Assembly (NCBI RefSeq): GCF_017315725.1
Contig: NZ_JAFLRG010000002.1
Span: forward strand, 434,001 to 498,000
Reading direction: 5' to 3'
DNA from: Trinickia acidisoli
Lineage (GTDB): Bacteria; Pseudomonadota; Gammaproteobacteria; Burkholderiales; Burkholderiaceae
DNA: 64,000 bases
A model generated the notes under the pieces. That model was not told where the DNA came from and made no database searches. It worked only from the letters and a program-made list of their open reading frames with translations. The translations under genes and the position numbers were made by a program. Below are positions 35,672 through 45,268 of the stretch, piece by piece (within the stretch, counting starts at the first letter, position 1; each line of letters begins with the position of its first letter).

Positions 35672-35687
35672 GCCCGAAACAGCGGGC
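35672..35687. terminator. Short GC hairpin between convergent genes, weak terminator candidate
   Basis: Stem GCCCG (35672-35676) and CGGGC (35683-35687) with loop AAACAG, 15 bp after the tssA stop. No run of T follows on either strand, so intrinsic termination is uncertain. It is the only stem I can see in this 69-bp gap. Confidence 0.3.
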
Positions 35688-35726
35688 CCGACCGGCATCG
35701 ACAACCGTTTCGGAGAACTAAGTATT

Positions 35727-38700
35727 TCACGCGCTTGCTGTTAATCGCTGCATCGCTCGATAGTCTTGCAGCAAGCGTGCCTTCTTCTTCTCCGCGGCAA
35801 GGAGGTTGCGTTCCTTGACATGACCGAACCCGCGGATCTCGTCCGGCAGGCCGGCTAGCTGCAGGGCAACCTCGTACCGATCGGCATCGAGCGTCGCGCA
35901 CAATTCGCCGACGAGCGCAACGTAATCGACGATCAACTGCCGCTCACTGCGACGCTCGGTGGTTTTGCCGAACACATCGAACGCCGTGCCGCGCAGCCCC
36001 TTCATGCGCGCGAGCATGCGCAAAGCCGGCAGTACCCACGGGCCAAAACGCTTCTTCTGCAGGTGGCCGCGCTCATCGCGCTTCGCGAGTAAGGGCGGTG
36101 CGAGGTAGAAGTTCAGTTTGTAATCGCGTCCGGGTTCGCCTTCGAATTGCTCGCGCAGCTTTTGCAGATAAGCGGGCTCGGCATAAAGGCGGGCAACTTC
36201 GTATTCGTCCTTATAAGCCATCAGCTTGGCCAGATTCGTAGCGATCGCGCGCGTGAGCGGCAGCGTGGCATCGACGGCGATTTGGCTCTCCTTCGCGCGG
36301 ATTCGATCGATCACGTCGCGATAACGCCGCGCATAGGCCGCGTTTTGATAATCGGTCAGCCGTGCTTCTCGCGCTGTGATGAGCGCCTCCAGCGATTCGG
36401 GTACGACCGCCGGTTTCGCGACCGAAGATTCAACGAAGGCCGCAACGGCAGCTTCTCCATGATGGGCGACATACCGCCCCCAATCGAATGCCTGTCGATT
36501 TTTTTCGATCGCTACGCCGTTGAGCTCGATGGCGCGCGATAGGCTTGCCAGTTCGAGCGGCAGCCAGCCCTTCTGCCATGCGAAGCCCAGCAGCAGCGGG
36601 TTGCTGTAGATCGTGTCGCCAAGCAGTGCCAGCGCGAGCGCATTGGCGTCGATGAACGCGCAGGCATCGCCGATGCCATCGCGAAGCTGCGATTGAGTCT
36701 GTGCGCCCGGAAAGCGCCAATTCGGGTTTTGGACGAAATCCGCGGTTGGTGTTGAGCCGCCGTTGATCGCGGCGAACGTCAAGCCGCGCTGCGTGCGCGA
36801 GAGCACATCGCTCGACGCCGACACGATCGCATCGCAGCCGATGACGAGCCGCGCTTCGCCGGTCGCGATACGCGTCGCGTAAAGCGTATCGGGCGAGGCG
36901 GCAAGTTGCACGTGGCTCAGCACGGCGCCGCCTTTTTGTGCGAGCCCGGCCATATCGAGCACGGTCACGCCTTTGCGTTCGAGATGCGCGGCCATGCCGA
37001 TCAAGCCGCCGATCGTCACGACGCCCGTGCCGCCGACGCCCGTGACGAGAATGCCGTAGGGCCGCGAGAGCGCAGGTAGCGACGGCGACGGCAACGCGTC
37101 GAAGTCGACCTTGCTTGCGCGCAAACCTGCATCGCGCGCGCCCGCGCTCTTGCGAAGCTGCGCGCCTTCGGCCGTTACGAAGCTCGGACAAAAGCCCTTC
37201 ACGCAAGAGAAATCCTTGTTGCACGAAGACTGATTGATCTTGCGCTTGGTGCCTAGCGGCGTATCGAGCGGTTCGACGGACAGGCAGTTCGATTGCACCG
37301 AGCAATCGCCGCAGCCCTCGCAAACGGCATCGTTGATGAACGCTCTGCGTGCCGGATCGGGATAGGTGCCGCGCTTGCGACGGCGCCGCTTCTCCGTCGC
37401 GCAGGTTTGGTCGTAGATTAGCACCGTCGTGCCGGATAGCTCGCGCAACTCGCGCTGCATGGCGTCGAGCCGATCGCGATGGTGAACGTCGACGCCTGCC
37501 GGCAGGACGATGCCCGAGCCGTATTTCTCAGGCTCGTCCGTGACGATGACGATGCGCTTCGCGCCTTCGGCGTGCACCTGATGCGCGATCTGCGGCACGG
37601 TCAGCACGCCGTCGATGGGCTGACCGCCCGTCATGGCCACCGCGTCGTTATAGAGGATCTTGTACGTGACGTTTGCATTCGCGGCGATCGCCGCCCGGAT
37701 CGCGAGCAGGCCCGAGTGGAAGTAGGTGCCGTCGCCGAGATTGACGAACACGTGCTTATCGCCGGAGAAATGCATTTGCCCGAGCCACGCCACGCCTTCG
37801 CCGCCCATCTGGCTGAACGTTTCGGTTTTGCGGTCCATCCACATCGACATGTAATGGCAGCCGATCCCAGCCAGCGCGCGCGAGCCCTCGGGTACGTTCG
37901 TCGACGTGTTATGCGGGCAGCCCGAGCAGAACCACGGCTTGCGCTCGACGCTCACGCGCGGCTTCGCCGCCTCGCGTTCCTTGGCCTCGACGATCGCAAC
38001 GCGTGCGAGCATCCGCGCGCGCACGTCCTCGGGCAAATCGGCGCGCGCGAGACGCCGCGCAATGGCCTTCGCGATCAAGGCAGGCGAGAGTTCGTAGTGC
38101 GCCGGCAACAACCAATCGCCGCGCGGCACCGACCACTCGCCGCCCGCGTTGTCGCGCTCATCGAACTTGCCGTAGATGTTCGGGCGAACGTCCTCGCGCC
38201 AGTTGTACAACTCCTCTTTCAGCGCGTATTCGAGAATCTGCCGTTTCTCTTCGACGACGAGAATTTCTTCGAGCCCTGTCGCGAACGCGCGTGCATCCTG
38301 GGCGTCCAGCGGCCAAACGCAACCCACTTTCAGCACCCGCAGGCCGATCCGCGCGCATGTTTCGTCATCGAGGCCGAGATCGCTGAGCGCCTGACGCACG
38401 TCGAGATAGGCCTTGCCCGCGGTCATGATGCCGAAGCGAGGTGTCGGCGAATCGATGACGATACGGTTGAGCTTATTGGCGCGGACATAGGCCAGCGCCG
38501 CGTACCATTTCTCGTCGAGCAGCCGCGCTTCCTGCGCGAGGGGCGCATCGGGCCATCGAATGTTGAGCCGGCCGGCCGGCAGGATAGGGTCGGGCGGTAT
38601 GACGATCTCGAGACGATCCGGATCGAGATCGATCGATGCGCTCGATTCGATCACGTCGGTCACGCACTTCATTGCCACCCACAGCCCCGAGTAGCGGCTC

Positions 38701-39311
38701 ATCGCCCAGCCGTGCAGCCCATAGTCGAGATATTCCTGCACGTTCGCGGGGTACAGCACGGGAATGCCCGCCGCGATGAACGCATGCTCCGATTGGTGTG
38801 CGACGGAAGACGATTTGGCCGCGTGATCGTCGCCCGCCAGCACGAGTACGCCGCCGCGCGCATCGCTGCCGGCGGAATTGGCGTGCTTGAAGACGTCGCC
38901 GGTTCGGTCGACGCCGGGGCCCTTGCCGTACCACATGCCGAACACGCCGTCGCGCGTCGCGCCCGGCCACAGATTGATTTGCTGCGTGCCCCATACGGAT
39001 GTGGCGGCCAGATCTTCGTTGACGCCCGGCTGAAACACGATGTCGTGCGCCTGCAGGTGTTTCTTGGCTTTCCACAGCGATTGATCGAGCGCACCGAGCG
39101 GCGAGCCGCGATAGCCCGAAATGAACCCGGCCGTGTTCAACCCGGCCTTCCGATCGCGCGCCTTTTGCAGCATCGGCAGCCGCACCAGGGCTTGCGTTCC
39201 GCTGATATAGACGCGACCTCGCTCGAGCGTGTATTTGTCGTCGAGCGTGACGGTTGCGGTGTCGGCGTGCATCGATAGGTCGGAAGAAATAGCGTGATCG
39301 GGCGCGTTCAT
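35727..39311 (-). CDS. Fused indolepyruvate ferredoxin oxidoreductase (arylpyruvate to arylacetyl-CoA)
   Basis: 1194 residues. In order: a pyruvate-ferredoxin-oxidoreductase-like pyrimidine domain, a TPP-binding domain (about 450-640; FSGDKHVFVNLGDGTYFHSG, and ILYNDAVAMTGGQP as the TPP motif), ferredoxin-like [4Fe-4S] segments (CEGCGDCSVQSNC and CNKDFSCVKGFCPSF, about 655-715) and a gamma domain (from about 745, GVGGTGVVTIGGLIG). This is the one-piece bacterial form that oxidatively decarboxylates indolepyruvate and other 2-oxo acids to acyl-CoA. It is divergent from a LysR gene at 39424, which probably controls it. Confidence 0.93.
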   Translation of the reverse strand: MNAPDHAISSDLSMHADTATVTLDDKYTLERGRVYISGTQALVRLPMLQKARDRKAGLNTAGFISGYRGSPLGALDQSLWKAKKHLQAHDIVFQPGVNEDLAATSVWGTQQINLWPGATRDGVFGMWYGKGPGVDRTGDVFKHANSAGSDARGGVLVLAGDDHAAKSSSVAHQSEHAFIAAGIPVLYPANVQEYLDYGLHGWAMSRYSGLWVAMKCVTDVIESSASIDLDPDRLEIVIPPDPILPAGRLNIRWPDAPLAQEARLLDEKWYAALAYVRANKLNRIVIDSPTPRFGIMTAGKAYLDVRQALSDLGLDDETCARIGLRVLKVGCVWPLDAQDARAFATGLEEILVVEEKRQILEYALKEELYNWREDVRPNIYGKFDERDNAGGEWSVPRGDWLLPAHYELSPALIAKAIARRLARADLPEDVRARMLARVAIVEAKEREAAKPRVSVERKPWFCSGCPHNTSTNVPEGSRALAGIGCHYMSMWMDRKTETFSQMGGEGVAWLGQMHFSGDKHVFVNLGDGTYFHSGLLAIRAAIAANANVTYKILYNDAVAMTGGQPIDGVLTVPQIAHQVHAEGAKRIVIVTDEPEKYGSGIVLPAGVDVHHRDRLDAMQRELRELSGTTVLIYDQTCATEKRRRRKRGTYPDPARRAFINDAVCEGCGDCSVQSNCLSVEPLDTPLGTKRKINQSSCNKDFSCVKGFCPSFVTAEGAQLRKSAGARDAGLRASKVDFDALPSPSLPALSRPYGILVTGVGGTGVVTIGGLIGMAAHLERKGVTVLDMAGLAQKGGAVLSHVQLAASPDTLYATRIATGEARLVIGCDAIVSASSDVLSRTQRGLTFAAINGGSTPTADFVQNPNWRFPGAQTQSQLRDGIGDACAFIDANALALALLGDTIYSNPLLLGFAWQKGWLPLELASLSRAIELNGVAIEKNRQAFDWGRYVAHHGEAAVAAFVESSVAKPAVVPESLEALITAREARLTDYQNAAYARRYRDVIDRIRAKESQIAVDATLPLTRAIATNLAKLMAYKDEYEVARLYAEPAYLQKLREQFEGEPGRDYKLNFYLAPPLLAKRDERGHLQKKRFGPWVLPALRMLARMKGLRGTAFDVFGKTTERRSERQLIVDYVALVGELCATLDADRYEVALQLAGLPDEIRGFGHVKERNLLAAEKKKARLLQDYRAMQRLTASA

Positions 39312-39381
39312 GGTGGGGTTGTCTCCGAATATCTCGACTTTCCTGGCGAGTTCCGGACGAGTATAGGAAGCGCGATTGCTA

Positions 39382-39395
39382 TCGTAAAATCACGA
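39382..39395. promoter_or_regulatory. TCGT-N6-ACGA dyad, candidate LysR box
   Basis: Arms TCGT (39382-39385) and ACGA (39392-39395) around AT-rich spacer AAAATC, midway in the 112-bp divergent spacer and 28 bp before the LysR start codon. Its form fits a LysR-type interrupted dyad serving both genes. Function is inferred from position. Confidence 0.4.
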
Positions 39396-39423
39396 ATTAT
39401 CAAACCAGGTATTCGGAAAACAG

Positions 39424-40329
39424 ATGTCATTCGATCTCACTCTCCGGCAACTGCGCTACTTCGTAGCCGCTGCGCAAACGGGCCAGTTCTCGATGGCGGC
39501 CGCCAATGAGCACGTATCGCAGTCGGCCATCACCAATGCCGTACTCGCGCTCGAGGTTGGACTCGACACGCGCTTGTTCGAGCGGCTACCGCATGGCGTA
39601 GCGCTCACGCCGGACGGGCAGGATTTCTACAATCACGCACGGCGCGTGCTCGATGCGGCGCGCGACGCCGTGCACAAGCCGCCGTTTCGCTCCCACGACA
39701 TGCGCGGCACCGTGCATATCGCGGCGTCCTACACGGTGTTGGGCTATTTCCTGCCCGAGCTGCTGGCGCGTTTTCGCGCGACCTATCCGTACGTCGAATT
39801 CGATCTGCGAGACATGGAACGCGCGGACATCGAGCAGGCGGTGCTCGACGGTGAAATCGACGTCGGCGTGGTGCTGCTGTCGAACGTCGAGAAGCTGAGC
39901 CGATTCGGCCGGCAGATATTGATCCGCTCGCGGCGGCAATTGTGGGTTGCGCCCTCGCATCCGTTAGCGCAATTGGAGGCCCCATCGCTGAAGGACATTG
40001 CCGCTCATCCGTATATCCTGATCACCGTCGACGAGGGCGAGCAGTCGATGCTGCGCTATTGGAAGAAGAAACGCATCGAGCCGAACATCGCGTTTCGCAC
40101 GAGTTCGATGGAAGCGTTGCGCGGCCTCGTGGCGCACGGTTTTGGGGTGACGGTGCTGTCGGATATGGTATTTCGCCCGTGGTCGCTCGAAGGCAAGCGG
40201 ATCGAGGCGCGTCCGATCTTGGACGTCGTGCCTCAAATGGATGCCGGCATGATTTGGCGCAAGGGCGCGCAGCTGAGTGGACCCGCAACGGCATTGCAGC
40301 AGTTTCTGATCCACGCATGCGGCACCTGA
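39424..40329 (+). CDS. LysR-family regulator, divergent from the oxidoreductase
   Basis: 301 residues: an N-terminal winged helix (LTLRQLRYFVAAAQTGQFSMAAANEHVSQSAITNAV, residues 5-42) and a LysR substrate-binding domain (from about 90). The normal start is the ATG at 39424. The divergent setting with the oxidoreductase at 35727-39311 suggests activation of that gene by an aromatic 2-oxo acid or related ligand; this is inference. The C terminus is conventional. Confidence 0.88.
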   Translation: MSFDLTLRQLRYFVAAAQTGQFSMAAANEHVSQSAITNAVLALEVGLDTRLFERLPHGVALTPDGQDFYNHARRVLDAARDAVHKPPFRSHDMRGTVHIAASYTVLGYFLPELLARFRATYPYVEFDLRDMERADIEQAVLDGEIDVGVVLLSNVEKLSRFGRQILIRSRRQLWVAPSHPLAQLEAPSLKDIAAHPYILITVDEGEQSMLRYWKKKRIEPNIAFRTSSMEALRGLVAHGFGVTVLSDMVFRPWSLEGKRIEARPILDVVPQMDAGMIWRKGAQLSGPATALQQFLIHACGT

Positions 40330-40430
40330 GGGCCTAAAACGATGACGAAGCGATCGACGAAGCGATCGACGTATAGCGCCGCGCGATCGCGGTGCATGCG
40401 CGGTCCGTTCAGTGCGAAATCAACACGCAA

Positions 40431-41885
40431 TCAATGCGAAATGCTCTCGAGCGATCGCCCGAGCGTTCGCGGTCCCATTAGGCCGATGACGAGCATGACG
40501 AGCAGCATGGCGCCCGCGATGAACACGAATACGCCTGTGACGCCGAACCCTCTCAGCGTGAACGCAATGACGAACGAACTGAAGACGGCCGAGAGGCGGC
40601 TCCACGAATAAACGAAACCCACCGCGCGAGCGCGAATCGCCGTCGGATACAGCTCTTGCTGATACGTGTGGAACGTGAACGAGATGATGTTGCCGGCCAG
40701 CGTCAGCAATACGCCCAGCGCGATGATCGCCGCCGCTGCCGATACTTGGCTGAAAACGAGTCCTGCCACGATATTGAGCGCGGCCATCCAGACGATGACC
40801 TGCTTGCGCTCGAAGCGATCCGCGAACAAGTACCCGATCAGCGGCCCGAGCGGTGCCGCAAGCCCGATCACGGTCGTGTACAGCAAACTGTGCGTGACAG
40901 TGATGCCTTGCTTGATGAGCAGCGTCGGCACCCAGTTCGCAAACCCATAGAATCCTACTGTCTGGAAGATATGGAAGATGATGAGCATGATCGTGCGTTG
41001 CCGATAAGGCGGTTTCCACATATCGGCAAATCCTGCTTTTCGCGGCGCCGGATCGGACGGGCCAGGTTGCGGCAGCGGCTTGCCGTATTGACGTTCGATG
41101 CGCCGCTCGAGTTGGGCGAGGACGTCGCTAGCTTCGTCCACGCGGCCTTTGCTTGCCAGCCAGCGCGGACTTTCCGGCAGATTGCGCCGGAAGTACCACA
41201 CGAATAGCGCGCTAACGCCGCCGAGCAGTACGACCCAGCGCCATCCGTCGAGGCCGAACGGCGCGCGCGGGACGAACAGATACGAGAGAAATGCGACGAC
41301 GGGCACGGCCGAGAAGCCGATCGTCTGGCATATCGCGAAGGCGCGTCCGCGCAGATGCTTGGGCGTGAGTTCGGATAGATAGGTGCCGATGGTGACCAGC
41401 TCGACGCCGATGCCCATCCCCGAGATGAAGCGCCAAAGATTCAGTCCGCTCGCCGTGTCCTGAAACGCCATCACCGTATTGGCCGCGACATACCAGAGCA
41501 GAGACCACGTGAAGATTGCTCGGCGGCCGAAGCGATCGGCCAAGAAGCCACAGGCGCTCGTGCCGAGAAAGAGCCCGGCGAAAAGCGCCGCGATAAAGGT
41601 TGCGACGCCGGAGGTGCCGAACAGGCCGGACGTCGTCGGCGTGAGAATGCCGCTTTTCACGAGGCCGGGTGCGACATAGCCGGTATAGAGCAGATCGTAG
41701 AGCTCGAAGAAGAATCCGAGGCTCAGCAGCACGATCAGCTTCCATACCGCGCGCGTGGCGGGAAGCCGATCGAGGCGTGCCGCAATCTCCTGCGTTCTGG
41801 CAGGCGCGATGGCATCCACATCCGCACCCGTGGGAAGGGCACGGTCTGTGGCACCAAGACGCGAGGCGCCCTCGAAAATGGCCAT
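40431..41885 (-). CDS. MFS transporter (sugar/metabolite:proton symporter type)
   Basis: 484 residues from the MAIFEGASRL start, preceded by AGGAGA; the frame is open 18 codons upstream. Twelve predicted membrane segments and the signature loop GFLADRFGRRAIF after TM2. A long cytoplasmic loop (about residues 240-290) separates the halves. It is on the same strand as the aconitase-like gene at 42001-43965 and the LysR gene at 44060-44953, with gaps of about 115 and 95 bp. This suggests uptake of the compound the aconitase-like enzyme uses, most likely a di- or tricarboxylate. Substrate unknown. Confidence 0.85.
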   Translation of the reverse strand: MAIFEGASRLGATDRALPTGADVDAIAPARTQEIAARLDRLPATRAVWKLIVLLSLGFFFELYDLLYTGYVAPGLVKSGILTPTTSGLFGTSGVATFIAALFAGLFLGTSACGFLADRFGRRAIFTWSLLWYVAANTVMAFQDTASGLNLWRFISGMGIGVELVTIGTYLSELTPKHLRGRAFAICQTIGFSAVPVVAFLSYLFVPRAPFGLDGWRWVVLLGGVSALFVWYFRRNLPESPRWLASKGRVDEASDVLAQLERRIERQYGKPLPQPGPSDPAPRKAGFADMWKPPYRQRTIMLIIFHIFQTVGFYGFANWVPTLLIKQGITVTHSLLYTTVIGLAAPLGPLIGYLFADRFERKQVIVWMAALNIVAGLVFSQVSAAAAIIALGVLLTLAGNIISFTFHTYQQELYPTAIRARAVGFVYSWSRLSAVFSSFVIAFTLRGFGVTGVFVFIAGAMLLVMLVIGLMGPRTLGRSLESISH

Positions 41886-41904
41886 GTTTGTCTCCTGTGT
41901 CGTT

Positions 41905-41926
41905 GTTCGAATACGTCGTTCGAATA
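41905..41926. repeat. Two direct repeats GTTCGAATA, 13 bp apart
   Basis: Copies at 41905-41913 and 41918-41926, each containing the palindrome TTCGAA, 19 bp upstream of the MFS start. They may bind a dimeric regulator; the LysR gene at 44060 is a candidate. Confidence 0.35.
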
Positions 41927-42000
41927 GTTCGTCGGCCACTCACGTTGGGGCCGATCGCGTCTTGCGATAACTTGCAGTAGCTTGCGATGAGCGCGCCTAC

Positions 42001-43965
42001 CTATGCCGCGCCATACCGCGCTTTCAATTCGGCAAATGAAGCGATCTCGCCGACGAGCGCGCTGGCTGCAACGGTCGGCGGGCTCGCGAGCCACACTTGC
42101 CCCGGGCCCGAGCGGCCGGGGAAATTGCGGTTGATTGCACTGAGGGTGATTTGTCCGGCATCGACAGACGCGCCCGGCCCGCAGTTCGCGCACGCGCCGC
42201 AAGAGGGTAGCAAAAGCGTGGCGCCGACGCGCTCGAAGGCCTCCACGTAGCCGCGCCGCACGCAGTAGTCCCTGACGTCGAGCGTGCCGAATTGAAGGTA
42301 GAGCGTGACACCCTCGGGCACGCGTAAGCCGCGTGCCGCGGCCCATGCCATCACTTCGTGATAGTGGTCGAAGTCCTCGCGCTTGCCGGCCGTGCACGAA
42401 CCGCCGTACGCGATGTCGATGCGCGGACGTTCGACGAGATCGCACAGAGCGATCCCATTGCCCGGATCGCCGGGTGCGGCGAGCATCGGCGATAGGGCCG
42501 CGCAATCGATCTCGATGATCTCGGCATAGCTTGCGCCGGCATCGCTGCACATCCAAGGCTCGATGACGAAGTCGATCCCGCGTCGCGTCTTGAGAAAACG
42601 GACTGTTTCCTCATCGGGTGCGACGATCCCGCTGAAACCACCGAGCTCCGCGGTCATGTTCGTGAGCGTCGTGCGCTCGTCGGTCGTCAACTGCGAGATG
42701 ACCGAGCCTGCGAACTCGAAGATCTTGCCCACGCCCGCGCCGCTGCGAATTCTCGGATCGGCAAGCAGGTGCAGAACCAAATCCTTCGCGGTGACGCCGG
42801 GCGGTATCGGTCCATTGAAATCGATACGTAGCGAGGGCGGCACCGTCATCCGCACGGCGCCGGTGACGAATGCGTTCGCCATGTCGGTAGTGCCGACGCC
42901 GAATGCCAAGCATCCGAGTGCGCCGCTATGCGGCGTGTGCGAATCCGTTCCGACGATGAGCTGGCCCGGCAACGCATAGCGCTCCGCCATCATCGCGTGC
43001 GAAATGCCTTCGGAGCCTTCGCTCATAGCGTCGCCAGCTTCGCTCAAATAGCCGTGGTTCTTGATCCCATAGTCGCTCGCGAACTGCCGATGCGCGGCCG
43101 ACAATTCACGGACGTCGGGCAGCAAACCGTTCTTCAGATGCAGCTCGCTCTTGTGCGAATACGACAGGTGATCTTCGAATGCGAGGATGGTATTGGGCTC
43201 GTGAAGCACGAGCGGCTTGCCGAACGCGGCATGCAACATGTGCGTTGCCATGCCGGTGTAGTACTCGTGAATGAAGCGCCAATCCGCGCGCACGAAGCGG
43301 CCGGCTCCGGGCATCAGCGACGGCTCGGTGCCTTCCGTCTGCAATGCATGGCGCTCGAGGATTTTTTGCGCGAGCGTGCGCGGCGCACGGTCCTCGGATA
43401 TCGGTACCCGTTGAATATCGCGCATGTATTGCGCGCCATAGCGCAGCAAGCCACCGCTTCGAAGAATGGCGGCAGCCAGGCGGTCGCGCGAGGCGGTCAG
43501 CGCCTCGATGTCGATCGGCTCGCCGCGCCGAATGCGTTCGATGAGCCCGAAGTCCGTCGACGTGAACAGGCCGATGTTGTCCGCGTTCTGACGATAGATT
43601 CGTTCGAAGCTCTTTGCGATCACCAAGCGGATGCCCGCGCGATATTCCGCAAGCGGACTGTGTTCGCGTGAAGATCCCTTGCCGTAGCGATTGCCCGCGA
43701 CGGTAACGCAAAAGCCGCCCGTACGGATCGCGTCAAGGCCGATCGGGTTGCGCCCTTGCGTCCGAAAGCCGACATAGGGAACCCGACCGAGGCGATCGTC
43801 GAAGCGGGTGAGCACGCTCATCGGCGTGATTTCGTCGGTCGACACGTCGTCCCGCAGCGTATCCGTGGATACGTCCGTCAGATCCGCGCCGTCGAGTTGG
43901 CGCTTTACCCGCTCGGGGTCGTCGCAAAGAAATATGATGCGACCGGTCAATTGCAGTTGCGCCAT
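42001..43965 (-). CDS. Aconitase/isopropylmalate dehydratase-family hydro-lyase with N-terminal swivel domain
   Basis: 654 residues. The swivel (LeuD-like) domain comes first (about 35-200: DDVSTDEITPMS, VAGNRYGKGSSREHSP), followed by the LeuC-like catalytic part (about 215-654: VGTDSHTPHSGALGCLAFGVGTTD, GGSCTAGKREDF, PSCGACANCGPG). The three Fe-S cysteines and the active-site Ser-Arg-Glu-His are present. Citrate aconitases of AcnA type have the reverse order; this order resembles AcnB without its HEAT domain. It isomerises or hydrates a hydroxy- di/tricarboxylate. The substrate is unknown; a gene nearby encodes gallate dioxygenase, whose product is a tricarboxylate. A strong ribosome-binding site (AAGGAG) precedes the start. 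Confidence 0.87.
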   Translation of the reverse strand: MAQLQLTGRIIFLCDDPERVKRQLDGADLTDVSTDTLRDDVSTDEITPMSVLTRFDDRLGRVPYVGFRTQGRNPIGLDAIRTGGFCVTVAGNRYGKGSSREHSPLAEYRAGIRLVIAKSFERIYRQNADNIGLFTSTDFGLIERIRRGEPIDIEALTASRDRLAAAILRSGGLLRYGAQYMRDIQRVPISEDRAPRTLAQKILERHALQTEGTEPSLMPGAGRFVRADWRFIHEYYTGMATHMLHAAFGKPLVLHEPNTILAFEDHLSYSHKSELHLKNGLLPDVRELSAAHRQFASDYGIKNHGYLSEAGDAMSEGSEGISHAMMAERYALPGQLIVGTDSHTPHSGALGCLAFGVGTTDMANAFVTGAVRMTVPPSLRIDFNGPIPPGVTAKDLVLHLLADPRIRSGAGVGKIFEFAGSVISQLTTDERTTLTNMTAELGGFSGIVAPDEETVRFLKTRRGIDFVIEPWMCSDAGASYAEIIEIDCAALSPMLAAPGDPGNGIALCDLVERPRIDIAYGGSCTAGKREDFDHYHEVMAWAAARGLRVPEGVTLYLQFGTLDVRDYCVRRGYVEAFERVGATLLLPSCGACANCGPGASVDAGQITLSAINRNFPGRSGPGQVWLASPPTVAASALVGEIASFAELKARYGAA

Positions 43966-44059
43966 CCGATTTCTCCTTCAACGGAAATCTAGACGGCGCA
44001 ACCATCGACGATGAAGTGCTCGATCGGCAAAGGGGGCATCGCGGATCGCGATGTCCGCG

Positions 44060-44953
44060 TTAACCCTCGGTCTGCCTCAACGAATCGATCAATGCTTGCA
44101 CGGCTTTGAGGCGCGACGATTTTCTGAGGGCGTGAATGCGCAAGCTGCGCTCTTGCGCCCAGGTCTCGGCGAGCGGGCGGCGCATGAACGCGCGCGAGCC
44201 GGCGAACGCGGAAGCCGCGCTCGTCGGCACGATGCCGATGCCGAGCCCGGCTTCGACCATCCGGCATTGCGCATCGAAACTGTTGACCGTGACGGATAGC
44301 TTCAGCGGGGTTCGCGCCGCATCGGCGCGCTCTTTCAACATACTGTCGAGCGAGCCGCCTGCTTGAAGTGCAACGAGCGGAAACTGAATGACGTCGTGGA
44401 AGGTCAGCGTATCGACGGCGGCCAGTTCATGGCCGAGGGGCAGCACGACCATGAGCGGATCGCCGGCGAAATGCCATGATTCGATGCCGCCCGGCGTTTT
44501 GCTGTTCGCGGAGATACCGACGTCCGCCCGATCGTCGAGGCACGCGCGTATCACCTCGTCGCTGATGTGCTCGGTCAAAGCGATTTGCACGAGCGGATAG
44601 CGCGCCTGAAAAGCTTTCAATCGCTCGGGCAAGAAGCCGACGATCGCGGACGCATTGGCATACAGCCGTACGACGCCGGCCACTTGGCCGCTCAGCGATT
44701 GCACTTCGCGCGCCAGCGTTTGCAACTGATCGTGGACGGCCACCGCGCGCGCGAATGCATGACGGCCGGCTTCGGTCAACTCGACGCCCGATGGCGAGCG
44801 GATGAGCAAGGCGAGACCCATCGCCGCTTCGAGATCGGCGATGCGGCGGCTGAGTGCGGAAGGGGCGATGTGATTGCGGCTGGCCGCCCGAGCGATGGAG
44901 CCCTCATGGACGACCGAGATGAACAATTCGAGGCTGTAAGGATCGACCCGCAT
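44060..44953 (-). CDS. LysR-family regulator
   Basis: 297 residues with an N-terminal winged helix (SLELFISVVHEGSIARAASRNHIAPSALSRRIADLE, residues 7-42) and a LysR ligand domain. It is the first gene of the minus-strand series LysR, aconitase-like, MFS, and is divergent from the gallate dioxygenase gene at 45269, so it might control either or both. The palindrome AACAG-T-CTGTT lies 12 bp upstream of its start. The ligand is unknown; a dicarboxylate or gallate-derived acid is possible. Confidence 0.88.
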   Translation of the reverse strand: MRVDPYSLELFISVVHEGSIARAASRNHIAPSALSRRIADLEAAMGLALLIRSPSGVELTEAGRHAFARAVAVHDQLQTLAREVQSLSGQVAGVVRLYANASAIVGFLPERLKAFQARYPLVQIALTEHISDEVIRACLDDRADVGISANSKTPGGIESWHFAGDPLMVVLPLGHELAAVDTLTFHDVIQFPLVALQAGGSLDSMLKERADAARTPLKLSVTVNSFDAQCRMVEAGLGIGIVPTSAASAFAGSRAFMRRPLAETWAQERSLRIHALRKSSRLKAVQALIDSLRQTEG

Positions 44954-45268
44954 GCCGCCATATTAACAGTCTGTTTTCACGCTCGGATCGGCCGCGCCGC
45001 ATGTATCGCGATGCGACGGATCGCTCGAATTGCGACTTCATTGTTCCGCCATCGAATTCATTTATCGCAAATGCTCGCGCCGAGCAGCCTCGACGAGGTG
45101 CTCGCGCGATCTCCTCCGATGCAGCGCTGGCAAGGGCCTGCAAGGTGTTTCGATCATCGGCGAGCGGCTGAAATCGCACCGCTTTTCTCGATCGAATCTC
45201 GTTAACCGGTGCGTTCAAACGGACGCGCGCCGCATGTAATCTCCAACCTGTTATGGAGAATGACTGAA
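44954..45268. other. 315-bp divergent spacer between LysR gene and gallate dioxygenase gene
   Basis: The spacer holds the palindrome at 44965-44975 and a ribosome-binding site GGAG (45255-45258) in front of galA. The rest carries no gene I can support. Promoters for both genes must be here, but -10/-35 boxes could not be placed with confidence. Confidence 0.5.
44965..44975. promoter_or_regulatory. AACAG-T-CTGTT palindrome, candidate operator
   Basis: A perfect 11-bp odd palindrome, 12 bp upstream of the LysR start on the minus strand. A short symmetric site this close to the start suggests autoregulation. It is too short to be sure. Confidence 0.4.
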
